This document shows, in pieces, positions 21,575 through 31,316 of a stretch of DNA of 64,000 nt. The stretch is from the NCBI GenBank assembly GCA_037953745.1, contig JBAKBP010000205.1, positions 62,001 through 126,000 on the forward strand, written 5' to 3'. The first letter of the stretch is position 1. The number at the start of each line of letters is the position of its first letter. Below the pieces are notes generated by a model. It worked only from the letters and a program-made list of their open reading frames with translations, was not told the origin of the DNA and made no database searches. This DNA comes from Lithodes maja (lineage: Eukaryota > Arthropoda > Malacostraca > Decapoda > Lithodidae). The position numbers were made by a program, and so were the translations under genes.

Positions 21575-22373
21575 TGTGGTAAACTATCAATGGAAGTTAA
21601 ATATTACTAAGCTATAATGAATCAAATAAAATCAATCTAAATGAAAACTACTCCATATCTAAATTGAATTCAATCTGAAACAAGCTAATTTATATCCAAA
21701 GGTCTCACATAATAAATGTATATATAGGGTAAGGTTATAAGGGTTAATATTAGCCAGGAATTAACTCACCAATAGTTCCACGTGGCAATGAGGCAAGGGA
21801 GAACGTTTTATCCAATATGGCGGTGGACAATGGGGAACGAGACTTCGGTCCCAAGACTCGAGTCAAGTTAAAGAAAGAATAAATGATTACATGGGAATGG
21901 ACATGATTATTATAATGTATGCTTACCTATCAGTCAGTCATGATGTCGATGAGAGCGTCGTGATGGTGTAGCTGAGTGTATTGCTGTATGTGTATTGTGA
22001 TTACAGGCACAAAAGCACGATCAACTGAGGGCGGAAAATTAGATGTTAACTGGTTGGTGTTCGTGAAGGCTCTGGCGTACCTCAAAAGCACACCTTGCTG
22101 CCTTGGTAAACCGCCAGGAGCCCAAATTATCGTACCGCATTTAGGTTGCTCTATACGATAAATTATATTAATATATACGATAAATTCATATATACTACAT
22201 AAGACCATGGCAATATTGCTTAATAGCATATTAGGCCTTTTATAACTTAACTTATTTACAATCTTATAATATACGATCTACTCGTCCTACGTCGTGCTGT
22301 AGGAGAGATCGTGACGTCACAGAGACATACGAGATCACAAAAGAGTCATATTCTATCGTATTTATACGATACA
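21575..22373 (-). repeat. BEL/Pao LTR 2 (middle, shared)
   Basis: An uninterrupted LTR of 799 bp serving both as 5' LTR of the left copy and 3' LTR of the right copy. It has a PBS on its left side and a PPT-like tract on its right. It differs from LTR 1 by a few substitutions and small indels, so the copies are young. The TTAA at the position equivalent to 28745-28748 is unoccupied here. Confidence 0.92.
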
Positions 22374-22409
22374 CTCACCCCACAAAAAGACCTGAACCCC
22401 ACCTTAAAC

Positions 22410-23072
22410 CTAAAGTTGCCCAGAGGCTATCTTCTGACGCCACAAGTCGACAGCGCCAGCAGCAGCGCGTCTGGGACACGTCCCGGTCCGAGAATGATCA
22501 CCATCAGTAAGAGGCGAGTCGTTCCTTTGAGAATCCTCGGACCCAGCAATAACAGGTGGAGCCTCAGATTGCAATGCGGAATCGAGCTCCAAAGCGTACA
22601 AACGTGCGATAGGACGAACAGTAGTTCCAGTGGCTGTCTTCAATAGCGCCACCCGCTCTACAGAGTCTGCCCCCTTGTATACCTCCAATACGCGGCCTAA
22701 TTTCCAGTATAAACGAGGACTATCTTCTTTAATTAAAACAACTTCACCAACTGTAGGTGCCGTTGGTCTACCAGAGGGAGTAACACTCCTTTCCCTCAAT
22801 GCTAGCAGATATTCACTAATCCACCGTTTCCTAAAATCCTCGATTATCCTGGATATATACTGGTATCTCTTAGACACCGCTACCTCAGAGTACAACGAGG
22901 GATCCTCTAACTCTACTATGGACTGAAAATCAGATGGAAACACAGTCAATGGTTTTCCATATAGCAAGTGAGCTGGCGTTAATGGTAGTGGTTCTTGCAG
23001 GTCGGTGTACACAAATGTAAGCGGGCGATCATTCACGACTGCCTCTATCTCTGTGAGGACTGTCGTCATCAC
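22410..23072 (-). CDS. pol: BEL/Pao copy 2: integrase C-terminal part
   Basis: The last 220 residues of Pol in the right copy, nearly identical to the end of copy 1. A two-base deletion near 23068 (GTCGTCATCACT against GTCGTCAACTCACT) separates it from the main frame, just after the integrase catalytic Glu. Confidence 0.9.
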   Translation of the reverse strand: MMTTVLTEIEAVVNDRPLTFVYTDLQEPLPLTPAHLLYGKPLTVFPSDFQSIVELEDPSLYSEVAVSKRYQYISRIIEDFRKRWISEYLLALRERSVTPSGRPTAPTVGEVVLIKEDSPRLYWKLGRVLEVYKGADSVERVALLKTATGTTVRPIARLYALELDSALQSEAPPVIAGSEDSQRNDSPLTDGDHSRTGTCPRRAAAGAVDLWRQKIASGQL

Positions 23073-26000
23073 TTTTCTTTAATAGAGCACGTCCTACAAC
23101 CGCTCTTAGTCCTGACTTTACTATGCCGACACATCGTTCCCACATTCCACCAAACCAAGATGCCTTAACTGGAATGAACCTCCATTCGCACTTCTTCTCT
23201 CCCAAAAAAGTGATAACAGTAGGATCACTACTCATATCCTTTAGATATTTTGATGCTTGGACATAAGTGGGAGCATTGTCGCTAAGAATGAGTTGAGGGA
23301 ATGAACGACGGGCACAAAACCGTCTGAACGCCAGCATAAATTCTTCGCTAGACATATTATCACATAGTTCTAGGTGTACCGCTCGAGACGTCGCACAGGT
23401 AAACAATAATATATAAACCTTCTCATGCTCCCTCGTCTTCAATGCCCCTGTGTAATCTAATCCTACCGCTTGGAAAGGTTCTACGTGCTTTACACGGCAT
23501 TCAGGTAGAGGTGGAGCTGGTCCAGTTGCATATGGTTTACCCTTTAGTCTCTGGCATATTACACACTTTCTCACTACGCGTCGAGCTACTTGTCGAACTC
23601 TGGGTATCCACCATGTGAGACGTAAATTTGATATAATATGACATACTCCGTAGTGTTTTACTTCCCTATGTGCACGTATGATCAATAGATCAGTAACGTG
23701 ATGTCTTGTTGGGATAAGTATAGGTCGGTTTGTGCCGTCTGGTACACCCGACCACTTCAGGCGACCCTCACACCTGATGAGGCCATTGTCTAGGTGCAAC
23801 CGTAGTTGACGCACTATATTAGGCATTAATGTCTTATTCGAGCTTTTCAAGGATTCTAATTCATTGGAAAAGGTTTCTACTTGAACCCATTTGATCAAAG
23901 TTACTTCAGCTGCTTTAAATTCACGAGCATCAATGTTGTGACCCCTGTTGCAGAGTTGGCCCGTTACTTTAAGCTTAAGATTGGATACATATCGCAACAC
24001 CCAAGCTACAACTCTGACTAGTTTATTATAGTCACCGAATCTTGCCCACTTCATGATAGGACCCGGTGGCTCATTTGGTTGGGCTGTAACTGCCACTGTT
24101 TCCAGTGGCAGAAGTCCCTCACCAACAGCATGCCATATCGTCCATTCACTTTCATGGAGCAGCCACTTTGGACCATGCCACCACAATTCGGACTTCATTA
24201 ACTGGCTAGCCGTTATACCCCTAGTTATGAGATCACTAGGGTTTTCTTTTGTATTTACATAATGATAAGCAACGTCTGGCAAAAGGGCTCTAATCTCATC
24301 TACCCTATTCCGCACATAAACTGGCAGAGACTTCTTGCTATGTATCCAGTTGAGTGCGACCTGACTATCGCACCATACATGAACGATTTCCATATTTAAT
24401 TCGCTCTCGTATGCTGCGCGTACATGTTGCACCAGACGTGCTAATAGCAGCATGGCAGTCAATTCCATTTTAGGGATAGTTACCTTTTTAACCGGGGCTA
24501 CCTTGGCCCGGGCTGTAACTAAATGTGCCCCAAATGAAGTAACAACATATATGGATACCCCGTATGCCGTGGCGCTAGCATCGCAAAACGTGTGTAACGT
24601 AACGTCACCGAACGCCGCCACTTTACGAGGTATAGGTTTAGTACATAGGATGGCATATTCATTCAACAACAATGTCCCTTGGTCATTCAGGTCCTCGGGC
24701 AAACTGTCATCCCATCCTATCTTACGTCTCCAAACTTCCTGCATTAGAATCCTAGCTCTTATGGTAACGGGTAATGCTAGACCCAAAGGATCAAAAAATT
24801 GCGCAACTTTGCTCAACAGACTTCTTTTGGTGTGCGCTCCTGTCTGCTGAGCAAAAGACCTTGTTTGAAAAGTTAGTATGTCATGTTTAGGTTGCCAGAT
24901 CATCCCCAAATTTCTGGACTTTTCCTGGTTAAGAGATGCCGTACCATCCACCTGTATTAAACTCTGAAGATCTTCACTATTAGTAACCCACTCGCGGAGA
25001 AATAGATGTGCATCCGCAAACAATCTGCGTGCTTGCCAGTATGCATACAACAAATCATCTTGACTATCGCTAGTACCCTGCAAATTGTCAATGTATAATC
25101 CGCGAGATAGTTTACTTGTGTCCTCATGCGTGTCAGCTAGATGTTTTCTGATTGTGGCATTTAACAAAAACTGCGAGCAAGTGGCCCCAAAGAGTACAAC
25201 CCGAAAACGGTATATTATGATGGGACTTTCAGAGTCGCTAATGTCGCCGAACCAAAGAAAGCGGGTAACATCTCTATCTTCCTCCTTTAGCTTGACCATC
25301 AAGAATGCCTTCTCGATGTCACTGGTATAGGCATACTTCCCCAGCCTAAACCGCAATAGATGTTGGGACAGGTCCGACACCATGGACGGACCTGTCAACA
25401 GGCAGTCATTTAGACTGGGTTGTTGTCCTTGGTGGGCAGAACAGTCATACACCACCCGTATTGGTGTGGTGACGCTGTCTTTCTTTACCCCATGATGGGC
25501 CAGATAGTGAACCCTACCCTTCTTACACGGTTCCCTGACATCGACTCTCTCTATAAAGCCCCTATCCTCATAACTCCGAAATACATCGTCATACGCCTGG
25601 CGCGTGCTCGGTTCGTTAGACAATTTCCGCTGCAATGCGCGCAAGCGACCTAATGCCAAACCATAGTTGGTAGGCAGGCTTATCTCACTGTTCTTCCAGG
25701 GTAAACTAACTTTATATTGCTTGTCTGAGGCACAGTAGCACACAGACTCGTCAAACCTTTGTAGCGCAACTTCCGAGTCATAATCAGTCTCCATAGGATT
25801 AATGCCTATGTGATCCAATCTCCACAGTCGTTCCAGGTCGGACTCGGCAGCCATCTTAGGGTCACTAGGTTGGGAATCCTCCCTTCCCAACTCCTCTGCC
25901 GCGGTTACATTGACTCTATATATCGAGACCGTGTCGACCAGGACCTTTGACTGTGTAGTATGCACCTTTCCGCTCATGCAGTATCCAAATTTAGTGGGGA

Positions 26001-26193
26001 TTAAAACTACACCACACATCTTTTTAAATCCAGGGTATACTACTTCATAATAATGATCTACACCAAGTAGAACATGCACCTCACTCTGATTTCCCATGGG
26101 ATCTGACAAGTTAACCCCTTTGCTACGTAATGCGTGTTCCACCTTCTTCACACCCACAGATACATATTCTGGTAGGGTACTACTACGATACAA
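23029..26193 (-). CDS. pol: BEL/Pao copy 2: protease end, RT, RNase H, integrase
   Basis: A 1,054-residue frame covering most of Pol without interruption. RT has SDIEKAFLMVKL (about 305) and GLYIDNLQG (about 385). RNase H has HTFCDASATAYG (about 550), MELTAML and VWCDSQVALNW. The integrase HHCC region and catalytic D, D, E motifs (GLDYTG, LSDNAPTY, FGGMWERC) are present. The active-site Asp-Asp of many RTs is Asp-Asn here, a variant I associate with BEL/Pao elements. The frame is cut from Gag by a small indel near 26178 and from the C-terminus near 23068. The first residues are out of frame and not authentic. Confidence 0.93.
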   Translation of the reverse strand: MYRSSTLPEYVSVGVKKVEHALRSKGVNLSDPMGNQSEVHVLLGVDHYYEVVYPGFKKMCGVVLIPTKFGYCMSGKVHTTQSKVLVDTVSIYRVNVTAAEELGREDSQPSDPKMAAESDLERLWRLDHIGINPMETDYDSEVALQRFDESVCYCASDKQYKVSLPWKNSEISLPTNYGLALGRLRALQRKLSNEPSTRQAYDDVFRSYEDRGFIERVDVREPCKKGRVHYLAHHGVKKDSVTTPIRVVYDCSAHQGQQPSLNDCLLTGPSMVSDLSQHLLRFRLGKYAYTSDIEKAFLMVKLKEEDRDVTRFLWFGDISDSESPIIIYRFRVVLFGATCSQFLLNATIRKHLADTHEDTSKLSRGLYIDNLQGTSDSQDDLLYAYWQARRLFADAHLFLREWVTNSEDLQSLIQVDGTASLNQEKSRNLGMIWQPKHDILTFQTRSFAQQTGAHTKRSLLSKVAQFFDPLGLALPVTIRARILMQEVWRRKIGWDDSLPEDLNDQGTLLLNEYAILCTKPIPRKVAAFGDVTLHTFCDASATAYGVSIYVVTSFGAHLVTARAKVAPVKKVTIPKMELTAMLLLARLVQHVRAAYESELNMEIVHVWCDSQVALNWIHSKKSLPVYVRNRVDEIRALLPDVAYHYVNTKENPSDLITRGITASQLMKSELWWHGPKWLLHESEWTIWHAVGEGLLPLETVAVTAQPNEPPGPIMKWARFGDYNKLVRVVAWVLRYVSNLKLKVTGQLCNRGHNIDAREFKAAEVTLIKWVQVETFSNELESLKSSNKTLMPNIVRQLRLHLDNGLIRCEGRLKWSGVPDGTNRPILIPTRHHVTDLLIIRAHREVKHYGVCHIISNLRLTWWIPRVRQVARRVVRKCVICQRLKGKPYATGPAPPLPECRVKHVEPFQAVGLDYTGALKTREHEKVYILLFTCATSRAVHLELCDNMSSEEFMLAFRRFCARRSFPQLILSDNAPTYVQASKYLKDMSSDPTVITFLGEKKCEWRFIPVKASWFGGMWERCVGIVKSGLRAVVGRALLKKSDDDSPHRDRGSRE

Positions 26194-27695
26194 GTCATAA
26201 AGTACCGGTTTTTACGATAGAAATATGAAATCTCCGCTATCTCGTAGTCTTGTTTATCAGTAACCCCTGTGAAGCCCTGTAATCGAAGAGTCTCAGCCCC
26301 TACGATTCGGTGCTTCAATCCCACTAGTACGGACCTCTTTATAAAGGAACGTTGAGATCCTTGATCTAGAAGTACCCGACAAACTTTGTTACCGTCATTA
26401 CCTTCCATGGGAATCTGTATTGTGGGCAATATAGTGGTGTCTTGCGTGCTACCTAGTGTCACAGTTGTAGTACCCTCTGTTTTGACGTCTTTGACTTTAT
26501 CTGCTGTAGGACACAACTTATCAAAGTGATGTCCTTTGCAGTGGCGACAGGGCCTTAAGTATGTAGCAGTACATTGTCCCTGCTTACCATGTTCCCCACT
26601 TAGACAACCTACACATAGCTTCAATCTTTTCGCCTGTGCTAGTTTTGTCTCATTTGTTGGGTATTTTATGCAGAAACTCCATTTATGTTTGTTGTTACAT
26701 AGCTTACATAGAATCTGAGCAGGTTTCTTATACACACCCTCTTTCTTTACTTTAGTCCCCACTGTCATGCTTATTGTTCCCCTCTTCTCCACATTCTCAC
26801 TCCCTCCCGACACATACATTCTCCCTTTGTTCAACTGTAGATAATTGATCTCCTTGCTGAACTGAGTTTTGAACTCCCCTAGTTCAAATGATCTTACCTT
26901 ATCAAGTATTGCCATAGGAAGCTTCTGCCGCAAGATAATGACTATCATTTCCTGCGTGGTAAGCCCTAGGGTGTCTAGCGATCGAGTATGGCACTCCATA
27001 TTTGCCCTGAAGTTTGTCAACTCATCAACCTTATACTGTGGTTCTGCGAGCCCCAACAAGGCAACGACATGGGCCATCTTCAACTGCTCTCTATCCCCGT
27101 ATGTGGACTCTAATAAGTGTACCGCTTCAAGATAACTACCACCCACTACTGCAAAACCCTCTATTAAATGTAAGGCCTCTCCTTCCATTTGTCCCTTCAG
27201 ATAGTAAAACTTGCGGACATTATCCAAAGAGGATTCATGAACCGCAGATCGAAACACGTCCCAGAAAGCTAACCACTCGGTTAACTTGCCCCCAAATGTA
27301 GGAAGATTGAGCTTTGGGAGGTGTACAGTCTGTTTTGGGTCAGCCCTTCTATGGGCCTCATTATCGCCTCCCTTCTTACTTGTGACAGCACGCTGTAATA
27401 GGCGCTTCGCCCTAAAGACAGATTCGTCATAGAGGGCGCGATTATCACACTCTGTAATTATCTCTTCCTCCTCTATCATGTCAGCCACAATCACCTCACT
27501 CAGAGCCGTAATACGACCGTGGGTAGCCTGGACGTTATCTAATCTGGCCTCCAATTCCTCTAGATCAGCAGTAGTGATGAAAGTGTTTAAGTCCACTATT
27601 AGCCTATTTAATACTCCCCGAAGTCCCGCCCTTTGATTTTTAGGGGCTTTGATCAGCACCCCACTAGATGGTGTCTCTTTATCGTTTTTATCCAT
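26148..27695 (-). CDS. gag: BEL/Pao copy 2: Gag and protease start
   Basis: A 515-residue frame from the Gag ATG (27695) through the DUF1759-like Gag region, two Cys/His clusters (CKLCNNKHKWSFC and CVGCLSGEHGKQGQC) and the protease motif LLDQGSQRSFI (about 457-467). It keeps the full zinc region that copy 1 has partly lost. In both copies Gag and Pol lie in one frame apart from the recent indels, so the ancestor had a single gag-pol ORF of roughly 1,750 codons. Confidence 0.93.
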   Translation of the reverse strand: MDKNDKETPSSGVLIKAPKNQRAGLRGVLNRLIVDLNTFITTADLEELEARLDNVQATHGRITALSEVIVADMIEEEEIITECDNRALYDESVFRAKRLLQRAVTSKKGGDNEAHRRADPKQTVHLPKLNLPTFGGKLTEWLAFWDVFRSAVHESSLDNVRKFYYLKGQMEGEALHLIEGFAVVGGSYLEAVHLLESTYGDREQLKMAHVVALLGLAEPQYKVDELTNFRANMECHTRSLDTLGLTTQEMIVIILRQKLPMAILDKVRSFELGEFKTQFSKEINYLQLNKGRMYVSGGSENVEKRGTISMTVGTKVKKEGVYKKPAQILCKLCNNKHKWSFCIKYPTNETKLAQAKRLKLCVGCLSGEHGKQGQCTATYLRPCRHCKGHHFDKLCPTADKVKDVKTEGTTTVTLGSTQDTTILPTIQIPMEGNDGNKVCRVLLDQGSQRSFIKRSVLVGLKHRIVGAETLRLQGFTGVTDKQDYEIAEISYFYRKNRYFMTCIVVVPYQNMYLWV

Positions 27696-28087
27696 TTTGC
27701 TTGCGAGCCTATAGGCTATGTATCTAAATGTTAAGTTACAAAAACAACGGCCAAATAATAGTCTAATTAAGAGACGCCAACCGGCGGACTTCTATGTTAT
27801 GGAGAAAAAATAGTACACTAAATAGCAATACCTACTAATGGATCATATTGAACAAGAAAAAATGTTAGGTCAGGTCATAATAGTCACAGGAAGTCCGAAA
27901 CGGAAAAGAAAATTACTGGGGAAAGATGATGGGTGGGATGCAGGACTTAGGCAGGCACAACGATGTGACCCTGCATTCCGGCTCTAACCATCGCTTGGCT
28001 AGCCTTGCCAGTTTATCATAGAGTTGTTCCTGCATCCTGTTATATGTCCCCTTGTTCATTGCCTTAAAATCCCTTACTGGTAGCTAA

Positions 28088-28107
28088 TTCCCGGGTCTGG
28101 GCACCAA
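28088..28107 (-). other. Primer binding site of BEL copy 2
   Basis: Same sequence as at 21555-21574, adjacent to the inner end of LTR 3. Its presence on both copies shows that each internal region is complete to its 5' end. Confidence 0.6.
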
Positions 28108-29525
28108 TGTGGTAAACTATCAATGGAAGTTAAATATTACTAAGCTATAATGAATCAAATAAAATCAATCTAAATGAAAACTACTCTATATCTAAATTGA
28201 ATTCAATCTGAAACAAGCTAATTTATATCCAAAGGTCTCACATAACAAATGTATATATAGGGTAAGGTTATAAGGGTTAATATTAGCCAGGAATTAACTC
28301 ACCAATAGTTCCACGTGGCAATGAGGCAAGGGAGAACGTTTTATCCAATATGGCGGTGGACAATGGGGAACGAGACTTCGGTCCCAAGACACGAGTCAAG
28401 TTAAAGAAAAAATAAATGATTACATGGGAATGGACATGATTATTATAATGTATGCTTATCTATCAGTCAGTCATGATGTCGATGAGAGCGTCGTGATGGT
28501 GTAGCTGAGTGTATGTGTATTGTGATTACAGGCACAAAAGCACGATCAACTGAGGGCGGAAAATTAGATGTTAACTGGTTGGTGTTCGTGAAGGCTCTGG
28601 CGTACCTCAAAAGCACACCTTGCTGCCTTGGCAAACCGCCAGGAGCCCAAATTATCGTACCGCATTTAGGTTGCTCTATACGATAAATTATATTAATATA
28701 TACGATAAATTCATATATACTACATAAGACCATGGCAATATTGCTTAACCCGGGAGCTGCGGGAAGACTCTTAAGAGTTCCCCCGGCGGACTGCGGGAAG
28801 ACTCTCCTGAGTAAGTAAAACTAAAAATCAACTTTTTACATCGAATTTTTTTTTTTTTTTTTATTTTTTTTTTTATTTTTTTTTTTTTTTTGGCACCTGG
28901 GCCATGCAAAATCTCAGTCCTCTACCTCCCCTCCTTCCCCACTTTCCTCCTATTCCTCAGTTATCACCTATTTTCCCTATTATTCCCTTATTCTGAGGTA
29001 TATTTTCGTGCTAACATTAGCGAGTTGCAAGCAGGGTGTTGTCATCACTGATGGCCATCGAGTGCAAGAGAGAGAGAGAGAGTATCGATCGACTGTGTCG
29101 CAGTGGCCTTGGGGAAAATGGGCGGGAAGGTAGCTTGCCTCACCCATACATTATACAACTCGCGGGCTATATCTCCGATTTTGACCATCCAAACGCTGTT
29201 TTCACTCGTTTTATTGTTGTTTCAGGTTAATACCTTTATAATCAACCCATAATAGGCGCATATGGATAATTATTAATGCTATTAATGGTACAATGAATAT
29301 TTTAGTGACGAAAAACCTCAAATACGTCAGCACAGGGGGAGGTTTTCATTTACCCCCGTGCGCACTTCAGAGGTTAATAGCATATTAGGCCTTTTATAAC
29401 TTAACTTATTTACAATCTTATAATATACGATCTACTCGTCCTACGTCGTGCTGTAGGAGAGATCGTGACGTCACAGAGACATATGAGATCACAAAAGAGT
29501 CATATTCTATCGTATTTATACGATA
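28108..29525 (-). repeat. BEL/Pao LTR 3 (right), interrupted by a MITE
   Basis: Starts TGTGGTAAAC like the other LTRs and follows them to TTGCTTAA (28748). After the 625-bp insertion it resumes at TTAATAGCATATTAGG (29374). It ends ATTTATACGATA and then diverges into unrelated sequence two bases short of the expected CA. No 4-6 bp duplication is visible between the outer flanks (GCGTT at left, ATAGG at right). Confidence 0.88.
28749..29373 (+). mobile_element. TTAA MITE family 1, copy in BEL LTR 3
   Basis: A 625-bp element with TTAA at 28745-28748 and 29374-29377. It starts CCCGGGAGCTGCGGG and ends GCGCACTTCAGAGG. It includes long T/A runs (28848-28891), a GA tract (29070-29081) and GGCGCATATGGATAATTATTAATG near the end. 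LTRs 1 and 2 have the uninterrupted TTAA. The 64-codon frame inside is shared by the copies only because they are nearly identical. Confidence 0.92.
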
Positions 29526-29778
29526 ATAGGGGTAGCTTCGTTATTGTTTCGTGGTAGATATGCGTCGATACATTGGTAAAAGAGGGTTATCTATACAATC
29601 TCTGGTTGGGGTAAGAATTAAAGTTACTGCATGGTTGCTAACATCTTCAGTCATTATCTCTGTCTAGGTCTTACAGGAATAATGGTTATATATACAATGG
29701 TGTACCCGTGGGTATCATAGTTTCTTATCAATTATGACATGGGGGTTAACATATTACTTCTCGGATGGAAGAACATAC
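29526..29778 (+). repeat. Dispersed repeat, paralogue of 49040-49292
   Basis: Matches about 49040-49292 with scattered changes, from GGGGTAGCTTCG through CAATCTCTGGTTGGGG and TACCCGTGGGTATCATAG to CGGATGGAAGAACATAC. In the paralogue the sequence continues ATAGATTTATGG; here it is cut by the TIR of DUF7869 element A. No gene is seen. It may be part of an unidentified element or a duplicated segment. Confidence 0.75.
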
Positions 29779-29810
29779 GAGGCGCTCATTCGCGGAACGT
29801 GTTGACCGCC

Positions 29811-30895
29811 CAAAATAAAAAACGGAGTAAATCGCGTCTGAAGTTTGCCGACTTATAAAAAGCTGTAACTATCAGACCCGATTAAGGAGAGAGGTGACAG
29901 TGTTTTCAAAATGTTCGGAAAATAGTATCTAGCCACGTACCACAAAAAAATAAAATAATAAATTGCTTGTAATTTATCGCAGAACATGATAGTTGCCCAA
30001 AATAAAAAAAAAGGAGTAAATCGCGTCTGAAGTTTGCCGACTTATAAAAAGCTGTAACTATCAGACCCGATTATTAACCCGGGAGCTGCGGGGAGACTCT
30101 TAAGAGTTCCCCCGGCGGACTGCGGGAAGACTCTTGTGAGTAAGTAAAATAAAAAATAAACTTTTGACATCGAAAAAAAAAAAAAAAAAAAATTATTTTT
30201 TTATTTTTTTATTTTTTTTTGGCCCCTGGGCCATGCAAAATCTCAGTCCTCTACCTCCCCTCCTTCCCCACTTTCCTCCTATCCTTCAGTTATCACCTAT
30301 TTTCCCTATTATTCCCTTATTCTGAGGTATATTTTCGTGCTAACATTAGCGAGTTGCAAGCAGGGTGTTGTCATCACTGATGGCAATCGAGTGCAAGAGA
30401 GAGAGAGAGAGTATCGATCGACTGTGTCTCAGTGGCCTTGGGGGAAATTGGCGGGAAGGTAGCTTGCCTCACCCATACATTATACAACTCGCGGGCTATA
30501 TCTCCGATTTTGACCATCCAAACGCTGTTTTCACTCGTTTTATTGTTGTTTCAGGTTAATACCTTTATAATCAACCCATAATAGGCGCATATGGATAATT
30601 ATTAATGCTATTAATGGTACAATGAATATTTTAGTGACGGAAACACCTCAAATACGTCAGCACAGGGGGACGTTTTCAATTACCCCCATGCGCACTTGTT
30701 AGGTTAAGGAGAGAGGTGACAGTGTTATCAAAATGTTCGGAAAATAGTATCTAGCCATGAACCACAAAAAAAATAAAAATAAATTGCTTGTAATTAATAG
30801 TAACGTGAGTGTGATTGAAATAATCCCATGATTTTATAACCCCATATCAATTCAATACTGTAGAAACGTTGAGAAAAAGCAAATGTATAACAATA
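29811..30895. repeat. Subterminal tandem repeats of element A (2 units)
   Basis: Repeat units marked by GGAGTAAATCGCGTCTGAAG start at 29824 and 30013, 189 bases apart. Each contains TATAAAAAGCTGTAACTATC and GGAGAGAGGTGACAGTG. The second unit is split by the MITE and resumes at 30704. Copies B and C have three units. Confidence 0.85.
30078..30703 (+). mobile_element. TTAA MITE family 1, copy inside element A
   Basis: A 626-bp element with TTAA at 30074-30077 and 30704-30707, nearly identical to 28749-29373. The target is the TTAA of GACCCGATTAAGGAG in the subterminal repeat, which is uninterrupted in the other units. Three extra bases (TTA) lie to the left of the TTAA, a small irregularity. 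Confidence 0.9.
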
Positions 30896-31316
30896 AAACA
30901 TAAATAATATTATCAGTGAATAATAATAAGACATGGAAGAGTAGGGTAAGATAATAGAAACATAATTTTATAAAATTAATAAGCGATAATAAAGATTAGA
31001 AAATGGAGGAAGACATGGTGAATAATAATGAATAAGTAAAACACAAGAATAGAGTAATAATTTTGCTACTTTAATGTTATTGATTTATTATTATAGAAAG
31101 TAAGCTAGTATTACTGTTAATTAATTAATTTGGGATATTTTATTCAGCTTGGGAAGGACATGATTTTACAAAATTTTAATCTAAGAAAGGAATTTGATGG
31201 CTAGTTACTATAATGTTCTTGTGTAAAGATTGCTATTGTTTAACAATTTTACCTTACTAAAATGCATTATTACTCTATTCTATTGTTACACTTATATATT
31301 CATACTCACCGAGTAG

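Noticed and set aside
29036..29230. 64-codon frame conserved in three MITE copies
   Set aside because: The copies are nearly identical at all bases, so conservation is not coding evidence; the diverged copy at 6249 does not keep it.
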